64,000 nt of DNA from Rhodocyclaceae bacterium (lineage in GTDB: Bacteria; Pseudomonadota; Gammaproteobacteria; Burkholderiales; Rhodocyclaceae): the NCBI GenBank assembly GCA_030682175.1, contig JAUXOM010000122.1, positions 1 to 64,000 on the forward strand. Direction: 5' to 3'. A program made the translations under genes and the position numbers. The notes beneath the pieces are model-generated. The model was not told where the DNA came from. It ran no database searches and worked only from the letters and a program-made list of their open reading frames with translations. Below are positions 8,901-17,367 of the stretch, one piece after another; positions within the stretch are counted from its first letter, which is position 1, and every line of letters begins with the position of its first letter.

Positions 8901-10210
8901 GGCGGCGGCTCCAGGGAAAGCACATACAACTCTGCTCCGCTATCGCTGGGTGTGGCAACGAACCCAGTGGCATCCTGCAGTCGGCGCCGTGCTGCGGATG
9001 ATGCAATAACAGTTCCCTTTGGCTGGGCAGCAACCATGCTGGCGAGGAATAACAATGCCTCGGCAGCGTCTCCCAGCAAATCGAAATTTAACCGCTCAGG
9101 CTGGACCAATCCGGCAGTTACCGCCCCGCAATGCAGGATCGCGCGCACCGAGCGCCGGGCAACTGGCAAATCAACCAGTGCCTGATGATCGCGCAGGTAA
9201 TCGTTAAGTTCGCGCGACGCCTTTACTGCATCATCAGGTCCGTTGATTGCCCGGCTCATGGCAAGATAGTGACGACCAAAGGTCTTGATGCCCTCGAGAC
9301 CGTGACGGGTCAGGATGAAATCGCAGGTCTGGAAGCACTCGGCCAGTTCGGTCACGGCCGGCGACTCGCCGCGCGGCCAGGAGATTTCTATCAGCAGCAG
9401 GGTGGCGTTGTTGATCGCAATGGGTTGCAAACTCCCATTTTCGGCAAATTTATCGGCTGCGCTCACCGGCAACACGCCCAGCAAGGCACGGTCGGCAATG
9501 GCACGCGCGCCAACTGCAACATCAACTGCAGCCTGAAGCTCCGTCTGCTGCTGCCGTAGTTCGCCGATGTAGCCAAACATGAAGCGGGCAATCAAAAGGA
9601 AATAACACAACAGGACAAGGGCTGCCAAAGCGTCCAGAGCGGCGCAATCACCCACGGCAACCGGGGCTAGCGCCTGGAACGCGGTAATTGCAACGCCGAT
9701 GAGCGCAGCAATCATGCCCATGGCAACCAGGGATGCTCCGCCCATGATCGTCCAATTGAACAGGCTGATTGCCGCCAGTACAGCGCTGGGTGCGGACAAC
9801 AAGCCGATAGCGCCGATAATGGAACCGGCAAAAAATCCGTCGGCAACCAGCGTGGCCTGTCCGCGTCGTCCGCCATGGCGGCCAAGCAGCAGATGGGCGA
9901 TATGCGGATAGGCCACGCCCGTCAGTAGCAGCCACAAGTGTGTTCCCGCTTGTTCCCGACATACCACGTCACTCAACACAAGCATGGCCAGCGCCATGGT
10001 GGTGAACAACACACGAATTGCATACAACTGCCTCAGCCCGGGCAATTGCTGACGAGACGGAAGGGTAGTGCGGGTTCGTGGCATCGTTCGCTGGTAGGGA
10101 GCCCTGAAGAATGCTGCGACTGTCGGATGGGGGCGGTATCCCGCCTCTCGCTGGTCAGGGGTAACGCTACGCCAACTACCCCGCCAAAAATTCAGCGGCC
10201 CCCGAATCAT
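8897..10210 (-). CDS. Membrane protein with degenerate class III nucleotide cyclase domain
   Basis: 437 residues. The N-terminal third is a MASE2-like membrane region of six or so helices (for example LFTTMALAMLVLSDVV). The C-terminal part aligns by eye with class III adenylate/guanylate cyclase domains: LLPVSAADKFAENG, GLEGIKTFGRHYLA, AILHCGAVTAGLV, FDLLGDAAEALLFLAS. Catalytic positions look lost: the first metal Asp is replaced by Glu (LLIEIS), the second (normally GDAYMA) reads GRHYLA, and the Asn/Arg transition-state residues after LGD are Ala/Leu-like. It is therefore probably a pseudo-cyclase or allosteric partner. The ATG at 10210 has AGGA four bases upstream; an internal ATG at codon 43 lacks a Shine-Dalgarno. 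It is the first gene of the leftward prs operon. Confidence 0.7.
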   Translation of the reverse strand: MIRGPLNFWRGSWRSVTPDQREAGYRPHPTVAAFFRAPYQRTMPRTRTTLPSRQQLPGLRQLYAIRVLFTTMALAMLVLSDVVCREQAGTHLWLLLTGVAYPHIAHLLLGRHGGRRGQATLVADGFFAGSIIGAIGLLSAPSAVLAAISLFNWTIMGGASLVAMGMIAALIGVAITAFQALAPVAVGDCAALDALAALVLLCYFLLIARFMFGYIGELRQQQTELQAAVDVAVGARAIADRALLGVLPVSAADKFAENGSLQPIAINNATLLLIEISWPRGESPAVTELAECFQTCDFILTRHGLEGIKTFGRHYLAMSRAINGPDDAVKASRELNDYLRDHQALVDLPVARRSVRAILHCGAVTAGLVQPERLNFDLLGDAAEALLFLASMVAAQPKGTVIASSAARRRLQDATGFVATPSDSGAELYVLSLEPPP

Positions 10211-10601
10211 TGTTCCTGACCACCATGGTACTACCTTGCTGTCGTCATTTTGCCAGAGATTTCACGCGGCGCAGCCGTCAGCGCCAGTCCATCAGGAAAA
10301 CAGGAGGGATATGACCATCTCGTTGCGTTGTTACTTGGCATCATTTCCTGACATTACGGTTGCCCGGTAAGGTCGATTTTTCCCATTCACTTGACAACTT
10401 GGTGTAGCTTCTCCTTATGCTTGAATGCACGCAACAGCGATCCGTGGCCTGTTGTTGCTGTCATTTGTAGGCATTTTGCTTGTGTTATGCTCATGAGATG
10501 GCGAATTTCGGCGCGCTGCGCCCTGCCGACATCTTTTAGTTTGTGCGCTCTTACTGCATCCATGTAATCTGTTTTCATGGGGCGAAATTGAGGAGAAGAC
10601 G
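10211..10601. other. Divergent intergenic region between prs and export operons
   Basis: 391 bases with no convincing gene. It must contain the promoters for the leftward cyclase/patatin/prs operon and for the rightward export operon. It is visibly AT-richer than the flanking genes towards its right end. I see one sigma-70-like candidate (separate entry) and two near-miss sigma-54 elements, both with spacing one base too short. No riboswitch, tRNA or long inverted repeat was recognised. Confidence 0.6.
10391..10421 (+). promoter_or_regulatory. Candidate sigma-70 promoter for the export operon
   Basis: A perfect -35 TTGACA (10391-10396) and TATGCT (10416-10421), separated by 19 bases, longer than ideal. 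It lies about 180 bases upstream of the export lipoprotein start. The spacing and the 4/6 match at -10 keep confidence low. Confidence 0.3.
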
Positions 10602-11243
10602 ATGCTGCAGAACCTGCGTGGTTGGTTTGATCTTTCTGGTGGTTTGATTCGGATCGCCCTCTTAGCCAGTCTGGGTTTGATCGTGGCGGGATGCGCATCC
10701 AGCAACTTCGCGCCGGCGCCAACGCTGGCAGCCTCCAGCGATTACAGCTACCGCATCGGTCCGGGCGATACGGTCAATATCGTCGTCTGGCGCAATCCCG
10801 AGCTTTCCATGTCGGTGCCTGTACGGCCTGACGGCAAGCTGGCATCGCCACTAATCGAGGATCTGCCGGCACTTGGCAAGGATCCGACCGCCCTGGCGCG
10901 TGATATCGAGCAAGCCTTGGGCAAGTTCATTCGCGACCCGGTTGTGACTGTCATCGTCACCCAGTTCGTCGGCCCCTACAGCGAGCAGATTCGCGTTATC
11001 GGCGAAGCGGCCAAACCGCAGGTGCTGCCGTACAAGCAGAAAATGACCCTGCTTGATGTCATGATCGCCGTCGGCGGCATAACCGACTTCGCCGATGGCA
11101 ATGGCGCGTCGATTCTGCGTGCGTCGGATGACAACAAACAATATGGTGTGCGTATCAAGGATCTGGTGAAGCGCGGCGATGTCTCGGCCAACGTCGAGAT
11201 GAAGCCGGGCGATGTGCTGATCATCCCGCGTAGCTGGTTCTAA
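10602..11243 (+). CDS. Wza-family polysaccharide export lipoprotein
   Basis: 213 residues with a lipoprotein signal (GLIVAGCASS, lipobox VAGC), then a Poly_export domain (YRIGPGDTVNIVVWRNPELS) and a SLBB-like domain (IRVIGEAAKPQVLPYKQKMT). This is the short outer-membrane export protein of XrtA loci (TIGR03027 as recalled), homologous to the periplasmic part of Wza, forming the exit channel for polysaccharide. A strong Shine-Dalgarno (GAGGAG) lies eight bases before the ATG, supporting the start. It is the first gene of the rightward export operon, followed at short distance by the chain-length determinant and the tyrosine kinase, the usual Wza/Wzz/Wzc order split into separate polypeptides. 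Confidence 0.92.
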   Translation: MLQNLRGWFDLSGGLIRIALLASLGLIVAGCASSNFAPAPTLAASSDYSYRIGPGDTVNIVVWRNPELSMSVPVRPDGKLASPLIEDLPALGKDPTALARDIEQALGKFIRDPVVTVIVTQFVGPYSEQIRVIGEAAKPQVLPYKQKMTLLDVMIAVGGITDFADGNGASILRASDDNKQYGVRIKDLVKRGDVSANVEMKPGDVLIIPRSWF

Positions 11244-11293
11244 CTCCGCCACTCCATGTCTATTCATAACCACGGCGACCGCGCCGCGCGCTG

Positions 11294-12853
11294 ATGGAAG
11301 AACTGCTCCGGCAAGCGCAGCAGATTCTGCGTGGCATGTGGCTGCACCGTTGGCTCGGCGTCGCCGTAGCCTGGATTGCCGGCCTGGCGGCGGCGACCGC
11401 CATCTTTGTCACGCCGGACCAGTACCTGGCTTCGGCACGGATCTACGTGGATACCGACTCCGTGCTGAAGCCCCTGTTGTCGGGGCTGATCGTCCAGGCC
11501 AACACCGAGCAACAGGTCGCCATCCTCAGCCGCACACTGATCAGCCGGCCGAACGTTGAAAAGCTGGTACGCATGGCCGACCTCGATCTCAACCTGAAGT
11601 CCGCCCACGAAAAGGAAGCGCTGATCGAGCATGTCACCAAAACCTTGAAGATCAAGGGGGTCGGTCGCGACAATCTCTACACGCTCGAATACCTTGATGC
11701 CAACCCGGAAAAAGCGCGCCGGGTGGTGCAATCACTGACCACCATCTTCGTCGAATCAAGTTTGGGCAGCAAGTCCGGCGATGCCGACTCGGCGCGTAAA
11801 TTCATTGGCGAGCAGGTCAGCATTTACCAAAAGAAGCTGGAGGAAGCCGAAAGTCGGCTCAAGCAGTTCAAGCTGCAGAATATCGATTTACATCTCGACG
11901 ACAGCCGGGGAGTGGGCGCACGCATCACCGAGGTGGGTACCCAACTCAGCCAGGCACGCCTCGAATTGCGCGAGGCCGAAAACGCCCGCGATGCCATCAA
12001 GCGGCAACTCGTCGGTGAAGACCCTGTCCTGTTGCCGGATACGCCGGGCATGGAGTCGAGCGTTTCGATCCCCGAGATCGATGGTCGTATCGAGGCGCAG
12101 AAACGCAACCTGGATGCGCTCTTGCAGCGCTTCACGGATCAACACCCCGACGTGCTCGGCACTCGCCGCATCATCAAGGATCTCGAAGAACAGAAACGGC
12201 AGGAAATTGCCGCCCGCAAGAAAGCGGCGGCGGCCAATCCTGCAATGGCTTCCGTCAACGCTAATCCGTTCTACCAGCAGATGAAGGTTTCCCTGTCGGA
12301 AACCGAAGCCAGGATTGCCGCGCTACGCGCGCGCGTCGCCGAATACGACTCGCGCTACCGGCGCGGTGTCGAAATACTCAAGGTATCGCCACAGATCGAA
12401 GCCGAATTTACACAACTGAACCGGGATTACGCCGTACACAAGAAAAACTACGACGACCTGATTCAGCGCCGCGAGTCGGCCGCCATTTCCGAAGGCATGT
12501 CCGCCGTATCCGGCGTGGCCGATTTTCGCCTGATCGATCCGCCGCGCGCCTCGCAGAAACCTGTGGCCCCCGATCGCTTCGTACTGCTGCCCCTGGCGTT
12601 GCTCGCCTCGCTTGGCCTCGGCCTGGCTGCCAGTTTCGGCGCCAGCCAGTTAAGACCGGCCTTTTTCGATTCGTCAACATTGGCGGAGGTAAGTGGCCTG
12701 CCCCTGCTGGGGGTCGTATCGCTGCAGACAACTGCTTCAACGCGCAATCTGGAGCGAAAAAAACGCATGCGCTTCTGGACTGCTCTCGGTGCACTGATCT
12801 GCTGCTTTGCCATCGCCCTGCTGGCGACATTTCTTCTCTCCCGGGGTATCTGA
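11294..12853 (+). CDS. Wzz/GumC-like chain-length determinant of the XrtA system
   Basis: 519 residues. One transmembrane helix near the N terminus (LGVAVAWIAGLAAATAIFV), a large periplasmic coiled-coil region (about 150-400, with heptad-rich stretches such as ISIYQKKLEEAESRLKQFK-type sequence), and a second helix pair towards the C terminus (FVLLPLALLASLGLGLAAS, then LICCFAIALLATFLLSRGI). This is a polysaccharide co-polymerase (TIGR03007 as recalled) that controls chain length and contacts the tyrosine kinase encoded next. The kinase domain is absent here and supplied separately. The gene ends 10 bases before the kinase ATG. Confidence 0.92.
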   Translation: MEELLRQAQQILRGMWLHRWLGVAVAWIAGLAAATAIFVTPDQYLASARIYVDTDSVLKPLLSGLIVQANTEQQVAILSRTLISRPNVEKLVRMADLDLNLKSAHEKEALIEHVTKTLKIKGVGRDNLYTLEYLDANPEKARRVVQSLTTIFVESSLGSKSGDADSARKFIGEQVSIYQKKLEEAESRLKQFKLQNIDLHLDDSRGVGARITEVGTQLSQARLELREAENARDAIKRQLVGEDPVLLPDTPGMESSVSIPEIDGRIEAQKRNLDALLQRFTDQHPDVLGTRRIIKDLEEQKRQEIAARKKAAAANPAMASVNANPFYQQMKVSLSETEARIAALRARVAEYDSRYRRGVEILKVSPQIEAEFTQLNRDYAVHKKNYDDLIQRRESAAISEGMSAVSGVADFRLIDPPRASQKPVAPDRFVLLPLALLASLGLGLAASFGASQLRPAFFDSSTLAEVSGLPLLGVVSLQTTASTRNLERKKRMRFWTALGALICCFAIALLATFLLSRGI

Positions 12854-12863
12854 GGCAAGCCAA

Positions 12864-13829
12864 ATGGATATTATCGAGCAAGCTGCCAAGCGTCTTGAAG
12901 AACTCCGTCGATCCGGAGCCGATGTCCCCCCCGAAAGCTCTCCGCCTAACGGTTCGGACAAGTCCATTGAGCGGCCGCGGCAGACAGCAGCCCCATCAGC
13001 CGACACTGCGCCAGCTTCAGTTCAGCAGGTATCGCGCCTCATTGAGCTCAACATGAGCACACTGGCGGCGCATGGAATAATCACCCCGGACGCCGTACGC
13101 AGCCAGCTAGCCGACGAAATGCGCGTCATCAAGCGGCCGCTTCTCAATAACGCCGAGGGCAAGGGTGCCGCACCGATCCGCGATGCCAACCTGATCATGA
13201 TCACCAGCGCGGTGCCGCAAGAAGGCAAGACCACGATTGCCGCCAATTTGGCCATGAGCATTGCCATGGAGCTTGACCACACCGTGCTACTGGTTGACGC
13301 CGATGTGGCAAGGCCGAATCTGCCCAATGTATTCGGTTTTGGTCACCAAAAGGGGTTGCTCGACCTGTTGCTCGATCCGTCGCTTGATCCGAGCGAAGTG
13401 TTGTTGCGCACCAATATCGAGAAACTTTCCATCCTGCCCTCGGGCACCCAGCACCCGCGGGCCACTGAACTGCTGGCGAGCGACGCAATGAACCAGCGAC
13501 TGGCCGACTTGGCCAGTCGCTATTCCGACCGCATCATCATCTTCGACTCGCCCCCGCTGTTGGTGACAACCGAATCGCGTGCGCTGGCAGCGCACATGGG
13601 GCAAGTTGTGGTCGTGGTACGCGCCGATAGCACCCGGCACAGCGAGGTCCGGCACGCTCTGGCGACGATCGAGGCTTGCCCGGTCAAAATGGTGGTACTC
13701 AACCAGGCGACGGGCAGCCTTGATGGTCATGGCTACGGCTACGGCTATGGCTACGGCTACCGTGGTTATGGCTATGGCCATGAACAGGGCGGGGCCAAAC
13801 CGTCCAAGCGTGGAGAGGCGCGCGTGTAA
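12864..13829 (+). CDS. XrtA-associated tyrosine autokinase (BY-kinase)
   Basis: 321 residues from the ATG at 12864; the open frame extends upstream to 12807 but that would overlap the co-polymerase. BY-kinase signatures are present: Walker A VPQEGKTTIAANLA, Walker A' VLLVDADVARPN, Walker B IIIFDSPPLL. The C terminus is a low-complexity Gly-Tyr tail carrying eight tyrosines, the usual site of autophosphorylation. The enzyme (TIGR03018 as recalled) cycles phosphorylation to control assembly of the export complex with the Wzz-like protein. The N-terminal ~80 residues are probably disordered. The stop overlaps the next start by one base (TAATG). Confidence 0.94.
   Translation: MDIIEQAAKRLEELRRSGADVPPESSPPNGSDKSIERPRQTAAPSADTAPASVQQVSRLIELNMSTLAAHGIITPDAVRSQLADEMRVIKRPLLNNAEGKGAAPIRDANLIMITSAVPQEGKTTIAANLAMSIAMELDHTVLLVDADVARPNLPNVFGFGHQKGLLDLLLDPSLDPSEVLLRTNIEKLSILPSGTQHPRATELLASDAMNQRLADLASRYSDRIIIFDSPPLLVTTESRALAAHMGQVVVVVRADSTRHSEVRHALATIEACPVKMVVLNQATGSLDGHGYGYGYGYGYRGYGYGHEQGGAKPSKRGEARV
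13731..13778 (+). repeat. Gly-Tyr hexamer microsatellite in the kinase tail
   Basis: Imperfect tandem repeats of GGCTAC/GGCTAT-type hexamers encode alternating Gly-Tyr in the autophosphorylated tail of the BY-kinase. Such a tract could change length by slippage while preserving frame. Confidence 0.75.
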
Positions 13830-15400
13830 TGAACCGATTAATTTCTCCTTCCCTGCTGCTGCTTTCCGCGCTTGGCTTGCTGGCACCGGGTTTCGCCCGG
13901 GCACAAGCAGAAGCGTCGGCAGAAACGGGCCCGGTTGCGACACAGAAACCCAGTTGGCTGATCACACCGAGTGTGTCCGTGGGCGCTACCATGACCGATA
14001 ACGCGCGTCCCGGCCAGGGAGAAAAGAAGGGCGACCTGATCACCAACCTGGCCCCCGCCATTCGTATCGACGGGAAGGGCGGGCGCGTCAGCGGCAACCT
14101 GCACTTCAGTTGGCAGCAGAATATTTATGCCAACGAGAGCGCTTTCAACAACGATCAGAAATCCCTGAATGCCACTGGCAAGGCCGAGTTGGTCGAGCAG
14201 TGGCTGTTCCTCGATGCGAACGCCAACATTGCGCAGCAGGCGACCTCCGTTTTCGGCACGCAGAGCGTCGGCAACGAACTCATCAACAACAACCGCGGCC
14301 AAACGACCTCCTATCAGTGGTCGCCTTATATCCAGGGGCGCTTTGTTGGCAGCGCTGACTACGAACTGCGCTACCGGAATATGCAAACCAGCGCCGATGC
14401 CGGAGTCTATGCGACAGGTTCGGGGGTGGATACCCAAGCCTGGAGCGGCCGCCTGTCCGGCGCCACGCCGCTGGCCCTGCTTGGCTGGTCGCTCAGCGCG
14501 GAGGACCAGCGCACCAAGTTTGCGGTTCGCGATACCAAGTCCAGCCGGGTACTGGGCACGCTCGAATATCGTTTCGATCCGCAGCTCAAGTTCAACGTCA
14601 GCGCCGGGCGCGAAGCGGACAACTACAGCAGTTTAGATTTGCAGAATCGCACCACCAGCGGTTACGGCGCCGACTGGGCGCCCACCGAGCGAACCAAGCT
14701 GACGGTGAAAAAGGATAAGCGGGGTTTCGGCGATGGACACACCATCGACTTCAGCCATGCAACCGCATTGACTGCTTGGAAGCTCCTCGATAGCCGCAGC
14801 GTGGTCGTTCCGGGGCAGCAGCAGGTTGCTTCTCAGCTTTCACCCTACTACGATCTCTTCAATGCGAGGGTGGCGCTCTTTCCCCCTTCCGAGCGGGCTG
14901 CACAGGCCAGCCAGTTGCTGCAGGATTTTCAGGCTCAGGGTATTTCTTCTGCGCAAATCTTTGGCAACATTCAGAGCACGCAGCCTTTCATCCAGCGCAT
15001 GCAGCAAGCTTCGGTCTCCCTGATCGGAGCGAACAACACCGTAACGTTCTCGGCCCAGCGCAGCAGCAACCAGAGGCTCGGCACTGGCACCGGATTGATA
15101 GACCAGGATTTCCTGAACACGGCAAACATCCGGCAATCCGGGCTGAGCGGCAGTTGGGCGCACAAGCTCACGCCTTACAGTTCCCTGACGCTGAATGCAC
15201 TGACCTCGCGCAGCCAGGGCGACCTGGCCACGCAAGATTCCCGCCTGCGCTCGCTGTCCCTGCTCTATACGACGAGACTCGGCGCTCGCACGACGGCGGC
15301 CGTCGGCCTGCGCCAGAACAGCTTCGAAAATTCCGGCGCCGGCTTTGGTTCCAGCTACGACGAGCATGCCATAACGGGTTCATTGTCGGCCTCTTTCTGA
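13829..15400 (+). CDS. XrtA-locus outer-membrane beta-barrel protein (TIGR03016 type)
   Basis: 523 residues with a clear signal peptide (SLLLLSALGLLAPGFARAQA). The rest is rich in alternating amphipathic strands with aromatic residues, typical of an outer-membrane barrel (for example VSGNLHFSWQQNIYAN, LGTLEYRFDPQLKFNVSAGR, ending ITGSLSASF with terminal Phe as expected for barrel insertion). It matches the family recalled as PEP-CTERM system-associated TIGR03016, present between the kinase and the ATPase in XrtA loci. It probably serves as an outer-membrane component of polysaccharide or protein export. Its start overlaps the kinase stop by one base and the next gene follows after 7 bases. 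Confidence 0.88.
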   Translation: MNRLISPSLLLLSALGLLAPGFARAQAEASAETGPVATQKPSWLITPSVSVGATMTDNARPGQGEKKGDLITNLAPAIRIDGKGGRVSGNLHFSWQQNIYANESAFNNDQKSLNATGKAELVEQWLFLDANANIAQQATSVFGTQSVGNELINNNRGQTTSYQWSPYIQGRFVGSADYELRYRNMQTSADAGVYATGSGVDTQAWSGRLSGATPLALLGWSLSAEDQRTKFAVRDTKSSRVLGTLEYRFDPQLKFNVSAGREADNYSSLDLQNRTTSGYGADWAPTERTKLTVKKDKRGFGDGHTIDFSHATALTAWKLLDSRSVVVPGQQQVASQLSPYYDLFNARVALFPPSERAAQASQLLQDFQAQGISSAQIFGNIQSTQPFIQRMQQASVSLIGANNTVTFSAQRSSNQRLGTGTGLIDQDFLNTANIRQSGLSGSWAHKLTPYSSLTLNALTSRSQGDLATQDSRLRSLSLLYTTRLGARTTAAVGLRQNSFENSGAGFGSSYDEHAITGSLSASF

Positions 15401-15407
15401 GACACTC

Positions 15408-16505
15408 ATGTACGAGGCCTTCTACGGGCTCACGGTCAAGCCGTTTCAGCTCAATCCGGATCCGACGTTCTATTTCGCCAGCAAGCAACACCGGCGCGCC
15501 TCCGCCTATCTCGAATATGGCGTCTACCAGAACGAAGGGTTCATCGTCGTCACCGGTGAAATCGGGGCCGGCAAGACCACCATCGTCCGCGGGCTGCTGG
15601 CGTCACTGGAAAAAAGCAAGGTGGTTGCGGCGCAACTGGTCAGCACCCAGTTGGATGCCGACGACACCCTGCGCATGGTGGCTGCGGCATTCGGCGTGCG
15701 CTTCAAGGACCTCGCCAAGGCCGACATTCTGCTTGCGCTCGAGGCCTTTTTCGTCGATGTCGCCCGCCAGGGCATGCGTTGCCTGTTGGTTGTCGACGAA
15801 GCACAGAATCTGACGCCGCGCGCGATCGAGGAATTGCGCATGCTGTCCAATTTCCAGTTCGAGTCGCATGCCTTGCTGCAGACTTTTCTGGTCGGCCAGC
15901 CCGAGTTCCGCGCCATTTTGCGCAGTGCGCAACTGCAGCAGTTGCGCCAGCGGGTCATTGCCGCCTGTCATATCGGGCCGCTTGACCAGGATGAAACCAA
16001 AAGCTACATCGAGCACCGCCTCAAGTGCGCGGGCGCCAAGGACGAGCCAAAGATCGACGATACCGCCTATGCCGCGATTTACCGCGCCAGTGGCGGTATT
16101 CCCCGCCGCATCAACGCGCTGTGCGATCGCCTGCTGTTATTGGGATTTCTCAATTCCAAGAAGGCTTTTTCCCAGGGCGATGTCGACGAAGTGGCTGCCG
16201 AGATCAACGACAGCGCATTTGGCGTCCCTAACTCAGAGGGCAAGGGTGGCCTGATGGCTCCGCCAGCGATGTCTGCCGAGTTCGACAAGGAGCCATTCGG
16301 GGAACTGTTGATCAGCGAGGCTGGCGCCGACGAGGCGATGCAGATGATCAAGGAACTCAGCGCACGGCGCACCAGCGAGCGGATGATCCGTCTCGAACGC
16401 AGCCTGCTGCGGCTCGAACGCAGTAATTCCCTGATCCTGCAGATCATGCAGAAACTGGTCGATGCGGCACGCGCGCGTCCCGATGGAAAGGCCAGCAAGA
16501 AGTGA
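15408..16505 (+). CDS. XrtA-associated ExeA-like AAA ATPase
   Basis: 365 residues beginning MYEAFYGLTVKPFQLNPDP, the conserved opening of the ExeA/GspA-like ATPase family (TIGR03015 as recalled). Walker A TGEIGAGKTTIVRG is at about 46-59 and Walker B LLVVDEAQNLTPRAIEELR near 125. The sensor/lid region includes IYRASGGIPRRINALCDRLL. The C-terminal 80 residues form a charged helical segment (SERMIRLERSLLRLERSNSL), probably coiled coil. Unlike ExeA it lacks an obvious periplasmic peptidoglycan-binding domain. It probably energises assembly of the export complex. The stop overlaps the deacetylase GTG start by four bases. Confidence 0.92.
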   Translation: MYEAFYGLTVKPFQLNPDPTFYFASKQHRRASAYLEYGVYQNEGFIVVTGEIGAGKTTIVRGLLASLEKSKVVAAQLVSTQLDADDTLRMVAAAFGVRFKDLAKADILLALEAFFVDVARQGMRCLLVVDEAQNLTPRAIEELRMLSNFQFESHALLQTFLVGQPEFRAILRSAQLQQLRQRVIAACHIGPLDQDETKSYIEHRLKCAGAKDEPKIDDTAYAAIYRASGGIPRRINALCDRLLLLGFLNSKKAFSQGDVDEVAAEINDSAFGVPNSEGKGGLMAPPAMSAEFDKEPFGELLISEAGADEAMQMIKELSARRTSERMIRLERSLLRLERSNSLILQIMQKLVDAARARPDGKASKK

Positions 16506-17365
16506 CCTCCCCCCATCATGCCGGCGCCATCACCAATGCGCTGACCATCGACGTCGAGGATTACTTCCAGGTTTCGGCCTTCGCCCCGCACATCAACCGT
16601 GCCGACTGGGATCGTTGCGAGTGCCGCGTCGAGCGCAATATCGCGCGCATCCTCGAACTTCTGGAACCGCAGGGCGTCAAGGCCACCTTTTTCACCCTCG
16701 GCTGGATCGCCGAACGCTATCCGGCCATCGTGCGCGACATCGTCGCCAACGGCCATGAGCTGGCCAGTCACGGCTATGGCCACCTGCGCGCCAGCGATCA
16801 GGACGCGGGAGCGTTTTTCGCCGACATTCAGCACGCCAAAACCTTGCTTGAGGATCTTTCCGGTGCCGCAGTCAACGGGTACCGGGCGCCAAGTTTTTCC
16901 ATCTGCACGGGCAATCACCACTGGGCCTTCGAGTGTCTGGCCCGCGCGGGCTACCGCTACAGCTCCAGCATCTACCCGATCAAGCATGACCACTACGGCA
17001 TGCCCGACGCGCCGCGCTTTGCCCATGTGACCCACGCCCCGCTGCTTGAGGTTCCTGCCACCACCATCCGCGCCTTCGACCGCAACTGGCCGGCCAGCGG
17101 CGGCGGCTATTTCCGCCTGATGCCCTATGCGCTATCCCACCGGCTCATCAAAAGGGTGAACCAACGCGACGGGGAAGCGGCCGTCTTCTATTTCCACCCC
17201 TGGGAAATCGACACCGAACAACCGCGCGTTCCCGGCATCAGCGCCAAGACCCGCTTCCGGCATTACGTCAATATCCATCGCATGGAAAACCGGATCAAAC
17301 GCCTGATCATCGATTTTCGCTGGGGGCGCATGGATCACATATTTCTCGCCGGGCGCCAGGATTAG
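16502..17365 (+). CDS. XrtA-associated polysaccharide deacetylase (DUF3473)
   Basis: 287 residues; GTG start at 16502 overlapping the ATPase stop (GTGA). No ATG lies in frame near the start and the conserved domain begins at once (NALTIDVEDYFQVSAF). NodB signatures are present: TIDVEDYF supplies the Asp pair, SHGYGHLRAS the metal-binding His motif, and GYRAPSFSI the third motif. The C-terminal DUF3473 segment includes FYFHPWEIDTEQPRV. The family (TIGR03006 as recalled) removes N-acetyl groups from polysaccharide amino sugars. Lacking a signal peptide, it probably acts in the cytoplasm or with the membrane complex. Confidence 0.92.
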   Translation: MTSPHHAGAITNALTIDVEDYFQVSAFAPHINRADWDRCECRVERNIARILELLEPQGVKATFFTLGWIAERYPAIVRDIVANGHELASHGYGHLRASDQDAGAFFADIQHAKTLLEDLSGAAVNGYRAPSFSICTGNHHWAFECLARAGYRYSSSIYPIKHDHYGMPDAPRFAHVTHAPLLEVPATTIRAFDRNWPASGGGYFRLMPYALSHRLIKRVNQRDGEAAVFYFHPWEIDTEQPRVPGISAKTRFRHYVNIHRMENRIKRLIIDFRWGRMDHIFLAGRQD

Positions 17366-17367
17366 CC

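Noticed and set aside
7026-10210. CBASS/Pycsar-type defence pair (cyclase plus patatin effector)
   Set aside because: The cyclase lacks catalytic residues, the patatin has a CRP-like rather than defence-type sensor, and the genes are coupled to prsK/prsR; polysaccharide regulation is more likely.
10226-10240. Sigma-54 -24/-12 element TGGTAC...TTGC upstream of the export operon
   Set aside because: The GG to GC spacing is nine bases, one short of the required ten. A second candidate at 10445 has the same fault.
12807-12863. Longer start for the tyrosine kinase
   Set aside because: The extension lies within the co-polymerase gene; ATG 12864 gives the usual family start.
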